Source: an uncultured Alphaproteobacteria bacterium (GTDB lineage Bacteria > Pseudomonadota > Alphaproteobacteria > UBA6615). From it: a DNA stretch of 64,000 nucleotides. The stretch lies in contig CALSNJ010000005.1 of assembly GCA_943787745.1 (NCBI GenBank), positions 234,455 through 298,454 on the forward strand. Reading direction: 5' to 3'. Shown in pieces: positions 35,858-44,760 of the stretch. The position numbers and the translations under genes are program-made. Every line of letters starts with the position of its first letter. The stretch's first letter is position 1. The notes beneath the pieces are model-generated. The model was not told the origin of the DNA, did no database searches, and was given only the letters and a program-made list of their open reading frames with translations.

Positions 35858-37552
35858 TCAGACGTCGTCCGGGAAATAGCGCAAAACGCTTTCCATTGGA
35901 TTTGGTGCAGCCTGACCCAGCCCACAGATCGATGCGTCCCGCATGGCCGATGAAAGTTCACCCAGAAGGTCTGAATCCCAGGTTTCGGCCTGCATCAGCT
36001 TTGCCGCCTTTTCGGTGCCGACGCGGCAGGGCGTGCACTGACCACAGCTTTCATCTTCGAAAAACCGCATCAGATTGAGAGCCGCGTCCCGTACGCTGTC
36101 TTTTTCCGAGAGGACGACCACGGCACCGGATCCCACAAAACAGCCATGTTCTTCGAGCGACCCGAAGGCCAGGGGCACATCGGCCATGGAGGCGGGAAGT
36201 ATCCCGCCCGATGCTCCGCCGGGGAGATAGCCTTTCAGGGTGTGGCCTTCTGCCATGCCCCCGCAATAGCCTTCGATCAATTCGGTGAGGGTGCTCCCGT
36301 TGGGCGCTATTTTTACGCCAGGGGCATGAACTCGTCCCGAGACCGAGAAGGCACGAGATCCGGTGTGCCCGTTCAGGCCCTGTTCGCGATACCAGTCTGC
36401 GCCCGTTTCCAGAATTTCACGGATCCAGAATACGGTCTCTACATTATGGACCAAAGTCGGACGGCCAAAGACGCCGTTCTGGGCAACATATGGTGGCCGA
36501 TGACGCGGCAGCCCGCGCTTGCCTTCGATGGATTCGATCAGCGCGCTTTCCTCGCCACAGATATAGGCGCCCGCGCCGCGCCGCAGCTTGATATAGCCCG
36601 GCCCGATAATGCCGGCGGCTTCGATGGAGGCGATTTCCCGGCGAAGTATTTCCCGGGCGGCCGGATATTCGTCACGCAGGTATATCCAAAGTTCCTCGGC
36701 ATCGACCGCCCAGGCGGCGATCAGGGCGCCCTCCAGAACTGCGTGGGTTGCGCGTTCAAGAAACCAGCGGTCCTTGAAGGTGCCGGGTTCACCTTCATCG
36801 GCGTTGATGACAACGGTGCGTGGTCCATCTGCCGCGTTTACAAAATCCCATTTTTTTGCTGCGGGAAAACCTGCGCCGCCCATGCCGCGAAGGTCTGATT
36901 TTTCGATGGTTGTGCGCACGCTGTCATAGCTTCGATCTTCGTTCACGCACGACTTGAAGATGGCATAGGCGCCGTTCTGGCGTGTGTTCTCGAGAATAGG
37001 GTAGGGCGGCAAGACGGTTGCCACGGCGCCGTTTTTGATGGCCTCAGAAACCAGGTCGGGTGTGGCCCGATCAATATGATTGTGGCCGACTTCGACAACC
37101 GGGGCGCAATCGCAGCGTCCCATGCAAGGTGCGCGCAGGACCCGCACATCGTCATTTGGGTTGTCTGTTAGTGCGGCATAAAGCGCAGCCGATCCGGCCA
37201 GTTCGCAGGGCAGGCTGTTACAAACCCGCACGGTGATCTCCGGCATGGCACCGTCATCATCTCGAGCAACATCAAAATGCGCGTAGAAGGTGGCGACCTC
37301 ATAGATTTCGACCAATGACAGTCGCATGAGCTCTGCGAGTGCCGCGAGATGTCGTGGCGAAAGACCGTGATAGTGGTCTTGAATCTGGTGCAGATACTCA
37401 ATCAGCAAGTCACGGGCAAAGGATGTGTCGCCCAGGAGTTCGCGAATCTCTTCAACGGCGGCGGGGTTGACCTGTCGTCCTTTGGTGTGTGGTACCGCGC
37501 GACGGCGGCCTTCACCGGGATGATGGAAACGTTTGGGCTTATCCGCATTCAT
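35858..37552 (-). CDS. NAD-dependent formate dehydrogenase NuoE-NuoF-fused subunit
   Basis: A 564-residue fusion. Residues about 30-180 are NuoE/thioredoxin-like with the [2Fe-2S] cysteines in CNSLPC and CMGRC; the rest is NuoF-like with the FMN loop RGMGGAGFP, NADH-binding GAGAYICGEESALIESIEG and the 4Fe-4S cysteines ESCGQCTPCRVG..CGLG. It transfers electrons from the formate-oxidising subunit to NAD. This fits FdsG-FdsB fused into one chain. The frame is intact, in contrast to fdhA, from which it is separated by about 4 kb and four unrelated genes. Confidence 0.88.
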   Translation of the reverse strand: MNADKPKRFHHPGEGRRRAVPHTKGRQVNPAAVEEIRELLGDTSFARDLLIEYLHQIQDHYHGLSPRHLAALAELMRLSLVEIYEVATFYAHFDVARDDDGAMPEITVRVCNSLPCELAGSAALYAALTDNPNDDVRVLRAPCMGRCDCAPVVEVGHNHIDRATPDLVSEAIKNGAVATVLPPYPILENTRQNGAYAIFKSCVNEDRSYDSVRTTIEKSDLRGMGGAGFPAAKKWDFVNAADGPRTVVINADEGEPGTFKDRWFLERATHAVLEGALIAAWAVDAEELWIYLRDEYPAAREILRREIASIEAAGIIGPGYIKLRRGAGAYICGEESALIESIEGKRGLPRHRPPYVAQNGVFGRPTLVHNVETVFWIREILETGADWYREQGLNGHTGSRAFSVSGRVHAPGVKIAPNGSTLTELIEGYCGGMAEGHTLKGYLPGGASGGILPASMADVPLAFGSLEEHGCFVGSGAVVVLSEKDSVRDAALNLMRFFEDESCGQCTPCRVGTEKAAKLMQAETWDSDLLGELSSAMRDASICGLGQAAPNPMESVLRYFPDDV

Positions 37553-37697
37553 TTCGTTCTACACACCCCGGAAAAATCGTCCACACCGTGCGCCATCACG
37601 GTAATGAGGCTGCGCGGTCGACTTGGGTCAGACCAAGCGAATCGCATTAGATTGCGCGACAAGGTTCGGGTCAACCGTGGCCCGAGGTGGAAGGAAG

Positions 37698-38052
37698 ATG
37701 CGATTCATGGAACCGACAATCGAACTGCGGGTGGCCGAGCTTCTCGCCTCGCGCCTTTGCCATGACCTGATCAGCCCGGTTGGCGCAGTCAATAGCGGCA
37801 TCGAATTGATGACGGAATTTGGTGATGGCGTGGACAGCGAGAGCATGCAGCTTGTCAGCACCAGTGCAAAACTGGCATCGGAGAAACTCCAGTTTTTCCG
37901 GATTGCCTATGGAAACGCGGGATCGGGCGCAAACATTCCGCTGGGCGATGGAATGCGCCTTATTGAGCCGGTCTGCGCCAATCAGCGCACGACGGTTGTT
38001 CTTGAAGATCACACGGCAGGCGCGTTGCCAGGGCCGGGCGTAGATCATCAAT
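37698..38052 (+). pseudogene. chpT: Histidine phosphotransferase ChpT, 5' part, cut by an insertion sequence
   Basis: About 118 codons of a ChpT-like protein of some 200 residues. MEPTIELRVAELLASRLCHD and LISPVGAVNSGIELM contain the phosphorylated histidine and first helix of the dimeric HPt domain; the C-terminal pseudo-ATPase domain is missing. The frame runs into the IS at 38053. In alphaproteobacteria ChpT passes phosphate from CckA to CtrA, which in Rhodospirillales mainly governs motility. No 3' part exists on the other side of the IS, so the gene is not simply interrupted but deleted. Confidence 0.8.
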
Positions 38053-38126
38053 TGTCCGTCGTCATATAAATTGGAACAACTGGCGGGCTGATCCAAGGGA
38101 GGATCTGGCTCATCTGGTTTAAGATG

Positions 38127-39107
38127 TTAGGCGGCGTATTTGCGGTATTGCAAGCGCCGGGCCTTCATCGTTTTCCGTTTGATCCTTTCCCGTTGTTGTA
38201 AAATGGCTTGGCCCCGCCCGAAGTAGACGTCTGCAGGGGTAAGGTTGTTGATGCTCTCGTGGTAGCGTTGATGGTTGTAATGATCGACGAACGCCTCGAT
38301 CTGCGCCTCAAGATCTGCCGGGAAGAAGTAGTTTTCCAGCAGGATGCGGTTCTTCAGCGTCTGATGCCATCGTTCGATCTTACCCTGAGTTTGCGGATGA
38401 TACGGTGCACCCCTGACGTGCTTCATCTTCTTTTCATCCAGCCATTCCGCCAGCTCACCAGAGACGTAGCTGGAGCCATTGTCCGATAACAGTCTCGGCT
38501 TGTGCACAACATGGGCCTGATCACAGTCCGATGCCTGCAAGGCGAGGTTCAGCGTCTCGGTCACATCGCTGGTCTTCATGGTCGTGCACAGCTTCCAGGC
38601 AATGATATAGCGAGAGTAATCATCAAGGATCGTCGATAAGTACATCCAGCCCCAGCCGATGACCTTCAGATAGGTGAAGTCGGTCTGCCACAGTTGATTG
38701 ATCGCGGTCGTCTTTTCCTTGAACTCATCAGCAGCCTTGATGACGATGAATGCACGGCTGGTAATCAGATCAAGGGATTTAAGCAGGCGATAGACGGAAG
38801 CCTCTGAGACAAAGTAGCTTTCTGTATCAGTGAAGCGTACTGCCAGTTCGCGAGGAGACAGTTCCGGCACATCCAGGGCCAGGGCAATGATCCGCCGGCG
38901 AACGTCATCAGGAATGCGGTTCCAGACCCGCGATGGCCTGGGCGATTGATCTTCCAGGGCCTCCGAACCACCAAGCTGATAGCGGTCATACCAGCGATAA
39001 AACGTGGTGCGGGGGATACCTAGCTTGTCCAGCGTCTGCTTGATGGGCAGGTGAGACTGCTCGACAAGGCGGATGATCTCAAGTTTCTCAGATGCGGGGT
39101 ATCTCAT
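38127..39107 (-). CDS. IS3-family transposase OrfB (DDE integrase core)
   Basis: A 326-residue DDE transposase. The triad lies in QTDFTYL, LSDNGSSYVS and GKIERWHQTL; the N-terminal third is a helix-turn-helix region. Its ATG overlaps the orfA stop as ATGA, and the upstream -1 frame is open back to an A7 run, so an OrfAB fusion by frameshifting is possible. Appears intact. Confidence 0.92.
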   Translation of the reverse strand: MRYPASEKLEIIRLVEQSHLPIKQTLDKLGIPRTTFYRWYDRYQLGGSEALEDQSPRPSRVWNRIPDDVRRRIIALALDVPELSPRELAVRFTDTESYFVSEASVYRLLKSLDLITSRAFIVIKAADEFKEKTTAINQLWQTDFTYLKVIGWGWMYLSTILDDYSRYIIAWKLCTTMKTSDVTETLNLALQASDCDQAHVVHKPRLLSDNGSSYVSGELAEWLDEKKMKHVRGAPYHPQTQGKIERWHQTLKNRILLENYFFPADLEAQIEAFVDHYNHQRYHESINNLTPADVYFGRGQAILQQRERIKRKTMKARRLQYRKYAA

Positions 39108-39478
39108 TCGTCGTCTCCCCCATCCGCGGTCATGCTTTTTTTAAGCAACCTGAGCTCCAGGGTCTGCTCAGCAACAACCTCCTTCAAATCACGTGCTTCA
39201 CGGCGAAGGGCTTGAACCTCGCCCGTAGAAGCCGCACGAGCCGTATCACCCGCAAGTCGACGCTTGCCAGCTTCAAGAAACTCTTTCGACCACTTGTAAT
39301 AAATGCTCTGCGCAATGCCTTCCCGGCGGCATAACTCCGCGATCGTTTCTTCACCACGCAATCCGTCCAGCACAATGCGGATCTTCTCTTCAGCAGAATA
39401 TTGCTTGCGCGTTGCCCGGCGGATGTCCTTGATCGCCTTGGCGGCACCCGTCTGGCGGGTCTGCGATTTCTGTCTCAT
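39104..39478 (-). CDS. IS3-family OrfA (helix-turn-helix)
   Basis: A 124-residue basic protein with a helix-turn-helix (EKIRIVLDGLRGEETIAELC..SIYYKWSKEFL) and a C-terminal leucine-zipper-like helix (LKEVVAEQTLELRLLKKS). The A7 stretch near its end is a candidate slippery site for the -1 shift into orfB. Confidence 0.9.
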   Translation of the reverse strand: MRQKSQTRQTGAAKAIKDIRRATRKQYSAEEKIRIVLDGLRGEETIAELCRREGIAQSIYYKWSKEFLEAGKRRLAGDTARAASTGEVQALRREARDLKEVVAEQTLELRLLKKSMTADGGDDE

Positions 39479-39565
39479 CTTCGTTCCCTTCGGTCACTAC
39501 GATGAGCCAGAAATCCTCCCTTATGAAATCCGGCTAGTTTGTTCCATAGGCGCTGACGTCAGACA

Positions 39566-39694
39566 GCTCTGACATCGATTGTGCATCGTCTGTCTGAGCG
39601 GCGTCGTGACAGTGTGGACCCGCGTCTTGCCTCACTGATTGATGAGGTGGAACTGCGTGCGAAGGTCGAACTTGCCAAGCTTTCGATGATCTAG
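39566..39694 (+). pseudogene. fliX: FliX flagellar assembly regulator, 3' fragment
   Basis: Immediately outside the IS, 42 codons stay open to a TAG: HRLSERRRDSVDPRLASLID followed by EVELRAKVELAKLSMI. The DPRL..ID-EVELRA-VELAKL pattern is the conserved C terminus of FliX, the class II flagellar assembly regulator of alphaproteobacteria. About two thirds of the gene and its start are gone. It is followed by dksA, a neighbour I recall for fliX in Rhodospirillales. Confidence 0.7.
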
Positions 39695-39879
39695 AACGTA
39701 TTTCTGGCGTTCGCTGAGAACAACTTTCAGTATTTTCATATAGTTAAAATTTTCCAATCTGAATTTTCATCACAATTTCTTCACGCAAAGGCGCTTGCCG
39801 GAGTGCGTCGTGGCGCATATATTCCGCGCCCAAAATCAGGGCTCACCGAGATATCGGGAGCCGAAGGAAACAGAACGTC

Positions 39880-40299
39880 ATGGCGTCCAATATGCTTCCA
39901 CCAGATTACACTCCGTCCGACGACGAAGACTTCATGAATCCAATCATGCAGGAGTTCTTTCGGCAGCGGCTCACAGAATGGAAGAGTGAACTTCTGCGTG
40001 AATCCGGCCAGACTCTGCAAAACATGCAGACCACGACCAGCCAGGAGGCAGATATCGCAGACCGGGCTTCGGTCGAAAGCGAACGTGCTCTGGAATTGCG
40101 TACGCGTGACCGTGAACGCAAACTGATCTCCAAGATCGACGACGCGCTGCGCAGTATTGAAACCGGCGATTACGGGTATTGCGAAGATACCGGTGAACCG
40201 ATCGGCGTCCGTCGTTTGATCGCGCGTCCCATTGCAACCCTGAGCATTGAAGCTCAGGAACGCCACGAGCGAATGGAAAAGACCCACCGCGACGACTAG
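39880..40299 (+). CDS. dksA: DksA/TraR-family RNA polymerase-binding factor
   Basis: A 139-residue DksA: coiled-coil with acidic tip residues (ADIADRASVESERALE), then GDYGYCEDTGEPIGVRRLIARPIATLSIEAQ. Only one of the four zinc-finger cysteines is kept, as is usual in alphaproteobacterial DksA, which folds without zinc. It works with ppGpp at RNA polymerase. GAAGGAAAC precedes the ATG. It lies downstream of the fliX remnant. Confidence 0.92.
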   Translation: MASNMLPPDYTPSDDEDFMNPIMQEFFRQRLTEWKSELLRESGQTLQNMQTTTSQEADIADRASVESERALELRTRDRERKLISKIDDALRSIETGDYGYCEDTGEPIGVRRLIARPIATLSIEAQERHERMEKTHRDD

Positions 40300-40444
40300 T
40301 TCAGGGTTATAGCGAGACGATCTCTGTCATCGTTTTATATATCCGAAGACCATTTCGTGTGGCTGTTCATGCACGTCTGAAACCTGTTAGCTTTTGATGA
40401 TACCGGACCCGATAAGAAGGTTCGTCGGCTAAAGGGGAAACATC

Positions 40445-41473
40445 GTGCGCGCAATGGTCGTCAAGGAATGGGGTCAACCGTTTACGCTTGAGGAGCGACC
40501 CGATCCGCAACCGGGCCCCGGTGAAGCGTTGATGAAGGTCCGCGCAGCCGGTGTGGGGCTAACCCTTGTCACCATGCGAACCGGCATATTCGGAGGCGAA
40601 GCGCCCCGGATCATGGGGCATGAACTCGGCGGCGATATTGTCGCGGTTGGGGACGGGGTGACCAATATCCGACCCGGTGATCGGTGCGCGGTCTATTTTT
40701 ATCTCAATTGTGGCCACTGCCGCTGGTGCCATGGCGGACGCGAGACCCTGTGTGAAAACCATGGCGGCTATGTCGGGGTTCATGTTGATGGTGGCTATGC
40801 CGACTATGTGGTTCTGCCGGCGGGCAACTTCCTTCCGATCCCCGAAGGTCTCGACTACGAGGGAGCGGCAATCGCGGCTGATGCGGTCAACACCAATTGG
40901 CACTGTATGCGCGAACGCGCGAAGATTTCGCCCCATGATGACGTGCTGCTGATCGGCGCTGCCGGTGGGGTCGGGGTCCACGGGATTCAAGTCGCCAAAG
41001 CTTTTGGTGCACGGGTGATCGCCGCCGACATTTCGGACGAAAAACTGGAATTCGCCAAAAAGTGGGGTGCGGATGAAGTGATCAACGTTCGCGCGGTCAA
41101 TGATATTGCCGAAGCAGCCAAGAATCTCACCGATGGCAAGGGCGTTGATGCGGCGGTGGACTATGTCGGTTCGTCAGAGACATTTACCGCGGCAATCGAG
41201 GCGTTGGCGACCGCCGGGCGTGCAGTGTTGATTGGCGCCAAGCCGAGTTCGGTCCAGATCGATCCTCTTAATTTGCTGATCCATGAAAAGACCATCACCG
41301 GGTCGCGGCATTCAACGCGCACCGAGTTGATGGAAACCATGGAGGTGATGGCCAGAGGCACGATCAAGTCTGCCATCGGCAAACGGGTTCACTTCACCGA
41401 AGTGGAGACCCTGTTCGATGAGTTGCAAGCCGAGACCCTCTTGGGGCGCGGCGCGCTGACTTATGACGACTAG
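40445..41473 (+). CDS. Zinc-binding medium-chain alcohol dehydrogenase
   Basis: A 342-residue MDR with the structural-zinc cluster CGHCRWCHGGRETLC, catalytic-site GHELGGDIVAVG, and the coenzyme loop GAAGGVGVHGIQVAKAFGA. It probably oxidises an alcohol or reduces an enoyl/carbonyl compound with NAD(P). The usual first catalytic cysteine region reads VGLTLVTMRTG, without Cys, so a reductase role without catalytic zinc is possible. It precedes the acyl-CoA dehydrogenase gene by 61 bp. Confidence 0.85.
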   Translation: MRAMVVKEWGQPFTLEERPDPQPGPGEALMKVRAAGVGLTLVTMRTGIFGGEAPRIMGHELGGDIVAVGDGVTNIRPGDRCAVYFYLNCGHCRWCHGGRETLCENHGGYVGVHVDGGYADYVVLPAGNFLPIPEGLDYEGAAIAADAVNTNWHCMRERAKISPHDDVLLIGAAGGVGVHGIQVAKAFGARVIAADISDEKLEFAKKWGADEVINVRAVNDIAEAAKNLTDGKGVDAAVDYVGSSETFTAAIEALATAGRAVLIGAKPSSVQIDPLNLLIHEKTITGSRHSTRTELMETMEVMARGTIKSAIGKRVHFTEVETLFDELQAETLLGRGALTYDD

Positions 41474-41534
41474 CAATATCTGAGTACTCACAAAACCCGA
41501 GACGACAAAAGCAACACATTCCAGGAGGAAACAC

Positions 41535-42779
41535 ATGGTCGAGTTTGCACTGTCCAAGCGTCAGATCGCCTTGCGCGACAAGGCTCGTAAGTTTGCGATT
41601 GAGGAGATGATCCCGGTCGCAGAGATCGGGGACCGGGAGCCCGATCCTGCCAAGTCGTTTAACTGGGAGCTCATCCGCAAGGCCGACAAGCTGGGACTGC
41701 GGACGCTTTCCGTCCCCAAGGAATATGGCGGCGGTGGGGCCGACGTCATGACTCTGTCGATGGTTGGTGAAAACATGGCCTATGGCGATCTTGGCATCGC
41801 GGTGGCGTTTGATCAGACCTGGAAGATCATGACCATGATCAGTCACCTGACAACGGCGCGGCAGCGCAAGAAATGGCTGCCCCGGGTGATGGACGATCCT
41901 GAATGCCTGCTGGCAGCTGCGGCAACGGAGCCTTTGTCTGGCAGCGATTCCATCCTGCCCTACAACAAGCCCGATGGTGGTGTGCGCATGACCGCCAAGA
42001 AGAAGGGCGACAAGTGGATCCTCAACGGGGAGAAGCGCTACATCTCCAATGGCGGCCTGGCCAAGGTCATCTACGTGATGGCGCGCACGGATATGCGCAA
42101 GCCCCCGCTCAAGAGCATGACAGGTTTTCTGCTGACCTCGGACACACCGGGTTATTCGGTGACAGAAATCTGGGACAAGCTCGGCCAGCGCAACGTTGCC
42201 AATGGCACAATGATCTTCGACAACGTGGAGATCCCGCAATCCGATGTTCTGGGGACACCCAACGGTGCGCTCGGTGAGCTGGGGGCTTTGCTCACGCGCT
42301 TCGGATCGAATATCCAGGCTGGCGCGACAGTCTTGGGTGTGGCCCAGCGTGCCTACGACGTCACGCTTCAATATGCCAAACAGCGTGTGCAGGGTGGCAA
42401 GCCGATCTTCGAGCACCAGATTCAGGCACAACGGCTGGCGCGGATGCGCATGCTGATTGAGTCCGCGCGTTTCTACCTCTGGTATTCAGGATGGACGGCC
42501 AATCAGGGGACACCCGATGCGGTGGCGGCTTCGCTCTGCAAGGTCAATGCGGCCGAGAATTCGGTAAAGGTCCTGATGGAAGCTTTCGAACTTTGGGCCG
42601 CAACGGGATACATGAAGAAGAATCCCATCGAGAAGCTGCTGCGTGATGGACTGAGTTTCGTGCATTCTGATGGCACGAATGATGTTCTGTTGCTCAAGGC
42701 TTCGCGTCTGCTGGGTGAAATCAAACGCAGTGATCCGCGCTACAGCAAACGTGTGGAGTTGGCCGCCAAGGGGCGCTAG
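41535..42779 (+). CDS. Acyl-CoA dehydrogenase family protein
   Basis: A 414-residue flavoenzyme with the acyl-CoA dehydrogenase layout: N-terminal helices, LAAAATEPLSGSD (FAD/substrate motif 1), GEKRYISNGGLAKVIYVMARTD, and a C-terminal helical domain with FVHSDGTNDVLLLKASR in place of the usual Y-GT-EI motif. GGAGGAAAC precedes the ATG. The substrate is not evident. Downstream, on the other strand, is the IS-truncated hydrolase. Confidence 0.88.
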   Translation: MVEFALSKRQIALRDKARKFAIEEMIPVAEIGDREPDPAKSFNWELIRKADKLGLRTLSVPKEYGGGGADVMTLSMVGENMAYGDLGIAVAFDQTWKIMTMISHLTTARQRKKWLPRVMDDPECLLAAAATEPLSGSDSILPYNKPDGGVRMTAKKKGDKWILNGEKRYISNGGLAKVIYVMARTDMRKPPLKSMTGFLLTSDTPGYSVTEIWDKLGQRNVANGTMIFDNVEIPQSDVLGTPNGALGELGALLTRFGSNIQAGATVLGVAQRAYDVTLQYAKQRVQGGKPIFEHQIQAQRLARMRMLIESARFYLWYSGWTANQGTPDAVAASLCKVNAAENSVKVLMEAFELWAATGYMKKNPIEKLLRDGLSFVHSDGTNDVLLLKASRLLGEIKRSDPRYSKRVELAAKGR

Positions 42780-42790
42780 TCCGATCCCGA

Positions 42791-43156
42791 TCAGTCGAGT
42801 GTTTCGAGGAAGGACAGGAGCGCTGCTGTCACTTCCTCGGGCGCTTCCTGCTGAACCCAGTGACCAACGCCTTCGAGAATTCGGCTGATCCGCTGGTCGT
42901 TGCAGTGTCGACCGACATTTTCATAGAGATCGTGGCCCGGAACAAAATGCCGTAAGGCATCCCGGCTGCCACCGATGAAGCAGCTCGGCTGACGGAGCGG
43001 GGTCGCGTTCATTTGCGGCAGGTTGTCATAATCCCGACGGGCGTTTCGGTAACGGTTGAGGGGGCCACGAAACCCACCTGCTTCAAAGTTCGTGACCAGA
43101 TAGTCGATGTCATCTTCACCCAACCAGTAGCCCCCATGTTCTGGGCCATTCCTGAT
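42791..43156 (-). pseudogene. Alpha/beta hydrolase (epoxide hydrolase-like), 3' fragment fused to a transposase
   Basis: About 120 codons of a hydrolase C-terminal half: DDIDYLVTNFEAGGFRGPLN with YRNARRDY (cap and lid), FIGGSRD (acid) and EGVGHWVQQEAPEEV (base histidine), the epoxide-hydrolase ending. The nucleophile and oxyanion half is missing. It is read in frame with the transposase upstream, so one chimeric 384-residue frame spans 42791-43945. The join is near 43157. Confidence 0.8.
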
Positions 43157-43945
43157 TAGAGTTTCTGGAACAGGAGGGCGCATGTTGAGGGCCTGATGTG
43201 GGCGGATGTGATTGTACTGTCTGAGCCACTGGTTGATGACGATCTGGGCCTGCTTTGTTGTGGTGAACCATTCGGCGTTGAGCACCTCGCGGCGCAGAGT
43301 TCCGTTAAATCGTTCGTTGTATCCATTCTCCCAGGGTGACCCGGGATAGATCCGGATAGGCTTGATCCCGACCCTTGCCAACCAGTCCTGCATCGCTTCC
43401 GCGACGAACTCGGGGCCATTGTCGGAACGGATATATTCTGGAGTGCCGTGGCGCATGAGTAGCGGGTAGAGCGCCTCAAGGACATCCTCAGCTCCCATCC
43501 TGGTGCGAACCGCGACCGCTAGAGCCTGACGGGTGTACTCGTCGAGAACTGTCAGCATCTTGTAACTCCGACCGCTGTCGAGCTTGTCGTGTACAAAGTC
43601 GATGCTCCAGACGTGGTTCGGATGGGTTGGCCGCAGCCGTATGATCGAAGCATCCTTGTGGTAGAGCCGTCGGCGCTTCTTGTGCCGTTGCGGCAGTTGA
43701 AGGCCTTCTTCGCGCCAGATCCGCTCAACCTTCTTGTGGTTCACCTTCCAACCTTCGATGCGCAGCAGTTCGGCTATCTTGCGATAGCCGTAGCGCCCGT
43801 ATTGCTTGGCCAGCCGGATCAGGGCCAATCGCAGAGCATCATCATCTCGCCGGGCCGGTCGGTATTGCAGAGAACTGCGCGCCAGTCCGATCACCCGGCA
43901 TGTCCGTCTCTCTGACGTCGCGAGCTTCTGACGCGTATGGATCAC
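43157..43945 (-). CDS. IS3-family transposase OrfB, C-terminally truncated and fused to hydrolase sequence
   Basis: Transposase part of the chimeric frame, about 263 residues: HTH-like start (CRVIGLARSSLQYRP), HTH_21 region (YGYRKIAELLRIEGWKVNHK) and the DDE core with WSIDFVHD, IRSDNGPEF and NGYNERFNG. The catalytic triad is intact but the element ends are lost, so it could act only in trans. The open frame continues into the hydrolase remnant. Confidence 0.85.
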
Positions 43946-43968
43946 GGCCTGACGGACCTGCTCTGTCG

Positions 43969-44247
43969 TCAGGCCCTGGGCTTTAGGTGGGTCAAGCTTT
44001 CCTTGAGGATCAGCTTATCGAGTTCGAGTTCCGCGACGATCTTCTTCAGCCGCACATTCTCTTTCTCAAGAGCGCGAAGTTCCGACAGTTGAGACTTCCC
44101 CATCCCGCCAAACCGCTTGCGCCAGTTGTAGTAAGTGGCATCACTAATACCCACGCCACGACAGGCCGACGGCACGTCACTGCCAGTCGACAGCTTCACC
44201 TCAATCTCACGCAGCAGCTTGAGTATGTCCTCATCCGAATAACGTTT
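43969..44247 (-). pseudogene. IS3-family OrfA, start codon lost
   Basis: Reads RYSDEDILKLLREIEVKLST then ISDATYYNWRKRFGGMG and a leucine-zipper helix (LRALEKENVRLKKIVAELEL) to LKPRA. Homologues begin one or two residues upstream with ATG; here the codon before is TGA from the flanking gene. The in-frame GTG at 44199 is an unlikely real start. Confidence 0.75.
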
Positions 44248-44248
44248 T

Positions 44249-44333
44249 CACCCTGGCGCAGGGCGCCACGCAGCTGGTCGAGAGTATCGGAGGCGGTTTC
44301 CAGGTCCTCACGGACCGCTTCGAGAGTAGGCAT
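44249..44333 (-). pseudogene. 5' fragment of a small gene beside the FhlB-domain gene
   Basis: Starts with ATG three bases after the stop of the FhlB-domain gene and encodes MPTLEAVREDLETASDTLDQ, then LRGALRQGE, before meeting the IS remnant. The helical, acidic start suggests a coiled-coil protein. Its position suggests a flagellar-cluster gene of unknown role. The rest is absent. Confidence 0.55.
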
Positions 44334-44336
44334 GTT

Positions 44337-44681
44337 CTATCCTTCCTGTTCGGAATCGGGATTGTGGGGGGATGCGGCCGTGGCGAGATCGCCATTGGCC
44401 CGGTAGACATAGGTGAGAATTTCGGCGACAGCAGCCAGTGCATGCAGCGGCACATCACAATCGACATCGACGGCGTTGAGCACCTCGACGAGATCAGCGT
44501 CCTCGCGGACTTTCACACCATTGGCAAAGGCCAGTTCGAGGATCTGATCGGCCAGCGCGCCGTCACCCTTCGCGATGATCCGCGCAGGCGCGGACACATC
44601 TCGGCCCGGCGCAGCTTTCAGCGCGACGGCAGAGCTCCGCGTTTTAGACGGGTTTGAAGAGGGTGAGTTCGTGGCAGGCAC
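44337..44681 (-). CDS. FhlB-domain protein (FlhB C-terminal-like, flagellar export)
   Basis: A 114-residue protein. After a Ser/Ala-rich start, residues 30-95 match the cytoplasmic C-terminal domain of FlhB/EscU: RIIAKGDGALADQILELAFA, EDADLVEVLNAVDVDCDVP and AVAEILTYVYR. The NPTH autocleavage site of true FlhB is absent, as in stand-alone FhlB/FlhX proteins. These modulate flagellar type III export switching and usually sit next to fliK; no fliK is present here. Likely an orphan left from a lost flagellar cluster. Confidence 0.8.
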   Translation of the reverse strand: MPATNSPSSNPSKTRSSAVALKAAPGRDVSAPARIIAKGDGALADQILELAFANGVKVREDADLVEVLNAVDVDCDVPLHALAAVAEILTYVYRANGDLATAASPHNPDSEQEG

Positions 44682-44760
44682 GCGAGCTTCTCATGGCGTT
44701 ATCAGGCGGCCTTTTGCCGCACACCATGAGAATCGCGGATTATGCTTAAGAACAAGTTAA

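Larger units (their letters stand above)
38053..39565 (-). mobile_element. IS3-family insertion sequence, copy 1 (1513 bp)
   Basis: Ends were placed by comparing with copy 2 at 50640-52152: homology stops sharply at the same points, giving 1513 bp each. Imperfect terminal inverted repeats of about 27 bp begin TGTCTGACGTCA and TGTCCGTCGTCA and both end TGGAACAA. The element has the TG..CA ends and overlapping orfA/orfB of IS3. No 3-5 bp target duplication is visible, and the flanks are pieces of two different genes (chpT and fliX), as expected after IS-mediated deletion. The two copies differ at roughly one base in ten. Confidence 0.88.
43157..44248 (-). mobile_element. IS3-family element remnant, truncated at both ends
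   Basis: Holds an IS3-type orfA/orfB pair of a group different from the 1513-bp element. At the 3' end the transposase loses its last residues after RPPVPETL and runs into hydrolase sequence. At the 5' end orfA begins at KRYSDEDILKLL with its start codon replaced by flank (TGA AAA CGT). No terminal inverted repeats or target duplication can be found. The flanks are pieces of different genes, so this is a deletion scar rather than a fresh insertion. Confidence 0.75.

Noticed and set aside
39880-40299. DksA with lost zinc finger as an anomaly
   Set aside because: Loss of three of four cysteines is the usual state in alphaproteobacterial DksA.
41535-42779. Acyl-CoA dehydrogenase as a pseudogene because of its neighbour's truncation
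   Set aside because: The frame is complete with start, ribosome-binding site and stop; only the convergent hydrolase is truncated.
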